A stretch of DNA of 64,000 bases from J051 sp040289295 (lineage in GTDB: Bacteria > Armatimonadota > Fimbriimonadia > Fimbriimonadales > ATM1). Under the pieces are notes generated by a model. It did no database searches, was not told the origin of the DNA, and saw only the letters and a list, made by a program, of their open reading frames with translations. Position 1 is the stretch's first letter. Each line of letters opens with the position of its first letter. The stretch spans positions 34,861 to 98,860 of the forward strand of contig PSLA01000005.1 in NCBI GenBank assembly GCA_040289295.1. Direction: 5' to 3'. Of this stretch, positions 61,121 through 64,000 are shown piece after piece. Made by a program: the position numbers and the translations under genes.

Positions 61121-62017
61121 CTAATCCCGTAGCCGCTCGATGAGTTGCGGGATGGCGTCGAAGAGGTCCATCACCAGCCCGAAGTCGGCGATTTCGAAGA
61201 TTGGCGCATCGGGGTCGGTGTTAATCGCGACGATCACCTTGCTGTCCTTCATCCCTGCTACGTGCTGCGTGCTACCGCTGACGCCTGCGGCGACATAAAG
61301 CTCAGGGGCGACGACCTTGCCCGTCTGGCCGACCTGGAGGTCGTTCGGCGCGATCCCCGAATCAACGGCGGCGCGCGTTGCGCCGGCCGCGCCGCCGAGC
61401 ACATCCGCGAGACCCCCGATCAGCCGCTCGAACGTCTCGGCGTCCTTGAGCGGCCTTCCACCGCTGACGACGACGCGAGCCTGGGTCAGGTCGGGGCGTC
61501 CGCCTTCCGCTTCCGAAACGGAGACGCGCTTCGTGGACCCCTGGCTTGGCGCGGGCTGAGTTTCTACGGCTGCGTTACCGCCTCGAGCCGCGCTCTTGAA
61601 CGCCGTCGCGCGCACAGAAGCGACAAACGGGCCGTTCGCGACCTCGACCTCGGCAAAGGCGTTGCCCGCCACCACCGGCCGAAGGAAGCGACGCTCGGAA
61701 GCGGAGAGCACCTCAACAATGTCGCCCACCATCGACTGGCCGAGCAGCCCCGCAATGCGCGGCAAAAGGTCCTTACCGGCCATGTGCGCCACACCCACAA
61801 TGAGGTCGAAGCCATCAGCCATCTCGGCGATAAACGCGGAGAGCGCATCCGCGGGTGGAATATCCCCCTCCAGGCGGACAATTTTCTCTGCGCCCACGTC
61901 CACAGGCGCGTCACCACCCGCCGCCAGAAGCACAAACGGCACGCCGAGAGCCTGGCAGAACGCGGCGAGCGGCTCGGCGTCCCCCGCGTTCAACGAAATG
62001 GCGAGCGCCCTTGTCAT
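61121..62017 (-). CDS. etfA: Electron transfer flavoprotein subunit alpha
   Basis: EtfA with EtfB accepts electrons from acyl-CoA dehydrogenases and passes them to ETF-quinone oxidoreductase. The product has 298 residues from the ATG at 62017; the frame is open further upstream but inside etfB. The C-terminal FAD-binding part has VVSGGRPLKDAETFERLI, GATRAAVDSGIAPNDLQVGQ, TGKVVAPELYVAAGVSGSTQ and VAINTDPDAPIFEIADFGLV. The ATG overlaps the etfB stop (ATGA). Confidence 0.95.
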   Translation of the reverse strand: MTRALAISLNAGDAEPLAAFCQALGVPFVLLAAGGDAPVDVGAEKIVRLEGDIPPADALSAFIAEMADGFDLIVGVAHMAGKDLLPRIAGLLGQSMVGDIVEVLSASERRFLRPVVAGNAFAEVEVANGPFVASVRATAFKSAARGGNAAVETQPAPSQGSTKRVSVSEAEGGRPDLTQARVVVSGGRPLKDAETFERLIGGLADVLGGAAGATRAAVDSGIAPNDLQVGQTGKVVAPELYVAAGVSGSTQHVAGMKDSKVIVAINTDPDAPIFEIADFGLVMDLFDAIPQLIERLRD

Positions 62018-62763
62018 GACCCGAGCACCCCTTTCGCGCGGAGCGCCTCGATGAGTTCGTCCACGTTTTGCACTTGGCGTCCTGCCCCCCGCGGCGCAGG
62101 AGGTTGAAGCCTCAGGACGCGGACGCGACATTCCGCCTGCACGCCCAGGTCGTCTAAGCTATGCCTGTCAATCGGTTTCGACCGCGCCTTGATGATGCCC
62201 GGCAAGGCAACATAACGAGGCTCGTTGAGTCTCAGGTCGGTTGTGATGACGCAGGGCAGCGGCGCTTCAAGCGTTTCCTGACCCGCGTCCGTCTCGCGCG
62301 TTACTCGAACGCTTCCGTCGAGCAACTCGATCTTGGCTGCGAACGTCATTTGTGGGATTCCGAGCATAGCCGCCAGCATCTGTCCCGCTTGGTTCGCGTC
62401 ATCGTCAATCGCCTGCTTGCCCATCAGCACGAAGTCGGGCGATTCACGATCGTAAACCTTCCTGAGAACCTTCGCGACCCCGAGAGAATCGAGCTCGGCA
62501 TCCGTTTCAACAAGGATCCCTCGGTGTGCGCCGATGGCGAGCGCCTTGCGAAGCTGCTCCTCACACTCCGCCCTTCCGATGGAAACAACGACGACTTCCG
62601 CCTCGCGTTGCTCGCTGATGCGCACGGCTTCCTCGACCGCAATCTCGTCGAATGGGTTGATCTCGAACTTCAGCGAGGTGGTGTCCAAACCGGAGCCGTC
62701 CGGCAGAACGGTTACCTTCGCATACGGGTCGGGAACTCTTTTGACTGGTACAAGGATCTTCAT
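62014..62763 (-). CDS. etfB: Electron transfer flavoprotein subunit beta
   Basis: The 249-residue EtfB has MKILVPVKRVPDPYAKVTVL, FEINPFDEIAVEEAVRI, the AMP-binding VLMGKQAIDDDANQAGQMLA region and TTDLRLNEPRYVALPGIIKA. It follows the FadN-like gene with a 37-base gap partly filled by the GAGCGTCC repeat, so the three genes may be one beta-oxidation unit. No Shine-Dalgarno or TANNNT element is close to the ATG. Confidence 0.95.
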   Translation of the reverse strand: MKILVPVKRVPDPYAKVTVLPDGSGLDTTSLKFEINPFDEIAVEEAVRISEQREAEVVVVSIGRAECEEQLRKALAIGAHRGILVETDAELDSLGVAKVLRKVYDRESPDFVLMGKQAIDDDANQAGQMLAAMLGIPQMTFAAKIELLDGSVRVTRETDAGQETLEAPLPCVITTDLRLNEPRYVALPGIIKARSKPIDRHSLDDLGVQAECRVRVLRLQPPAPRGAGRQVQNVDELIEALRAKGVLGS

Positions 62764-62776
62764 CTTTAGTTCTCGA

Positions 62777-62803
62777 GGCTCGCGAGGACGCTCGCCCTCC
62801 CTA
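62777..62803 (-). repeat. Dispersed GAGCGTCC repeat, consensus-like copy
   Basis: On the minus strand it reads TAGGGAGGGCGAGCGTCCTC then GCGAGCC. Its first three bases are the stop codon of the FadN-like gene. Confidence 0.7.
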
Positions 62804-64000
62804 ATTGTTCAATGGTTTGCCGGTTTCAATCATGTGCTTGATTCGATTCTGGGTGAGGGCGTTGCCGAGCAGGCGCAGGAACGCTTCCACCTCCATTTCA
62901 AGCGCCTGCACTTCCGACGTGGGCTTGGTGAAAATGTGCTTGATCTGTTCCGCAATGTACGCGCCGTACTCGGTAAGTTCGCCCTTGGAACGTGCGGCTT
63001 CAATCTCGCTTTCGATCATAGCGCCGAGAGGCGGCGGTGCGGGCTCCCATGTGGGGGGCGTGGCCGCTGTGGGCGCGAGGTTGAGCGCAGAGTGAACCAT
63101 GAAGTCGGGATTAATCAGCAGCGCGTCGGTTTCACGGAAGTAGGGTGTGCCTTCGGCGGCAGCAGCCGAAACCTTCTTTCCAAGTGCGATGGTGATGGCG
63201 GCGTTCGCCATGCGTTTTGGGTCACCTTGCGTAAGCCTTCGCACAAGGGTGGTGCCTCCGCCGGCTGGCAGCAACCCAACGAGGGCCTCCGGCAGGCCAA
63301 TGAAGGCTTCTGGGTGGAAGATCGCGCGGGAGCAATGGAGTGCAAGCTCAAGCCCACCGCCGAGACAAAAGCCCTCGACTGCGGCAACGCTGGGGACGGA
63401 CTGCAACGCCTGGGCGACGCCCTGCAGTTGCGCAAGCCAGCCTCGCACGTCCTCAAAGCGCTGCTGCTCGGCGGCATCGAGCAACAGCTGGAGGTTGAAG
63501 CCCGCGCTGAAGGCGCGGCTGTCGCCGAGAAGGGTTACTCTGGCACGCGGGTGTGACTCGATGTGGCGCTGCAGGCCTTGCAGCAACGACGGGTTGAGGG
63601 CGTTCATCTTCGTCCGGAACTGGAACGCGAAGTGTCCGTCTGCAAAGCGGCGCACGTTGAACCCTTCGCCGCTCTGCGTAACCGGTAAATCCTCGGCGCT
63701 CATCGTCCGCTCGTCCTTCGCGAGCGCTTCATGGGCGTCGGAGCGGAAGTCCCATGAGCGGGAGTCAACATAGAACTTCCCCACCTCCTTGAGCGGCGAA
63801 TCGGTCATGTACGGCTGCAGGTTCTCGTAGCCGATGCCGTCGACCATCTCGAAAGGTCCCTGCTCCCAGCCGAACCCCCACTTCATCACGTTGTCGAAGT
63901 CGGCCACGCCGAGCGAGATCTCCTTGCCGACCTCCATGGCATACTGCACCACGGCGGGAATGTGCAGCCGGATGTATTCTCCAATCTCGCCTTTGGCTTT
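62801..64000 (-). CDS. FadN-like 3-hydroxyacyl-CoA dehydrogenase/enoyl-CoA hydratase, 5' end outside window
   Basis: About 399 C-terminal codons are visible. The right edge cuts the gene in frame (KAKGEIGEYIRLHIP precedes the first Met at 63952). The visible part starts with the C-terminal hydroxyacyl-CoA dehydrogenase module (KWGFGWEQGPFEMVDGIGY) and then an enoyl-CoA hydratase module: LLGDSRAFSAGFNLQLLL, VAAVEGFCLGGGLELALHC and LPAGGGTTLVRRL. The order (dehydrogenase first, hydratase second) is that of FadN-type fusion proteins of fatty-acid beta-oxidation. The N-terminal NAD-binding part lies outside. The stop codon is the first three bases of the GAGCGTCC repeat. Confidence 0.9.
   Translation of the reverse strand, partial: KAKGEIGEYIRLHIPAVVQYAMEVGKEISLGVADFDNVMKWGFGWEQGPFEMVDGIGYENLQPYMTDSPLKEVGKFYVDSRSWDFRSDAHEALAKDERTMSAEDLPVTQSGEGFNVRRFADGHFAFQFRTKMNALNPSLLQGLQRHIESHPRARVTLLGDSRAFSAGFNLQLLLDAAEQQRFEDVRGWLAQLQGVAQALQSVPSVAAVEGFCLGGGLELALHCSRAIFHPEAFIGLPEALVGLLPAGGGTTLVRRLTQGDPKRMANAAITIALGKKVSAAAAEGTPYFRETDALLINPDFMVHSALNLAPTAATPPTWEPAPPPLGAMIESEIEAARSKGELTEYGAYIAEQIKHIFTKPTSEVQALEMEVEAFLRLLGNALTQNRIKHMIETGKPLNN

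Overview
The window reads as chromosomal DNA of a GC-rich (roughly 60%), free-living diderm bacterium. Outer-membrane and envelope functions are present: an OstA/LptD-like barrel, a Wzz-type polysaccharide co-polymerase, lipoproteins, a prepilin-like protein, and traces of dockerin and PEP-CTERM-like tails. A DUF6785-type membrane protein and the general gene mix make Armatimonadota (Fimbriimonadia-like) my best guess. This is inference: no rRNA or species marker lies in the window.

Layout. 0-8.6 kb: 3' end of a serpin gene, trpB, a graveyard of decayed genes (molybdopterin oxidoreductase head, DCC-family protein, four-cluster ferredoxin), an N-acylglucosamine 2-epimerase, pyrF, a sugar isomerase/epimerase, msrA and a Wzz-like gene. 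8.9-18.1 kb: two tight same-strand runs, plsC - DUF6785-like - CPBP protease and efp - Cys-rich membrane protein - accB-like - prepilin-like - accC - nusB/folD fusion. 18.1-24.8 kb: a coiled-coil membrane protein, a GH38 scar, a dockerin pseudogene, an M28 peptidase and ileS-lspA. 24.9-35.8 kb: respiratory complex I genes nuoG, H, J, K, L, M and N, with a uroporphyrinogen-decarboxylase-like gene between nuoM and nuoN and no nuoI. 35.8-46 kb: tRNA-Met, a MocA-like gene, a DinB-family gene, ppa, secA, a family-5 uracil-DNA glycosylase, a DprA-like gene, a purine phosphorylase, a CBS protein, an NPCBM protein and a PAP2 phosphatase. 46-64 kb: an acyl-CoA dehydrogenase, an OstA-like protein, a DUF5060 protein, a Liv-type ABC transporter with a frameshifted livM, TPR proteins, an aspartyl protease with PDZ, a DUF4382-like lipoprotein, etfA/etfB and a FadN-like beta-oxidation enzyme.

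Three themes stand out. First, about half of the genes that begin transcription units have a TANNNT hexamer ending only 5-11 bases before the start codon and no Shine-Dalgarno sequence, which is the signature of leaderless transcription. Second, the 47-60 kb stretch is invaded by a palindromic repeat (core CCCTCTCCCTTTGGGAGAGGG), often beside an AATAGTG heptamer array. Copies are read through in frame and add HPGPLPKGEG-like peptides to five proteins. Third, the accB-like gene beside accC has no biotinylatable lysine, and the neighbouring nusB and folD are fused into one reading frame.

Genes that plausibly work together: accC with an unlinked true carrier protein for fatty acid synthesis; acyl-CoA dehydrogenase, FadN-like enzyme and EtfAB for fatty acid oxidation; Nuo for NADH oxidation; LspA, SecA and the many lipoprotein or signal-peptide proteins for export.
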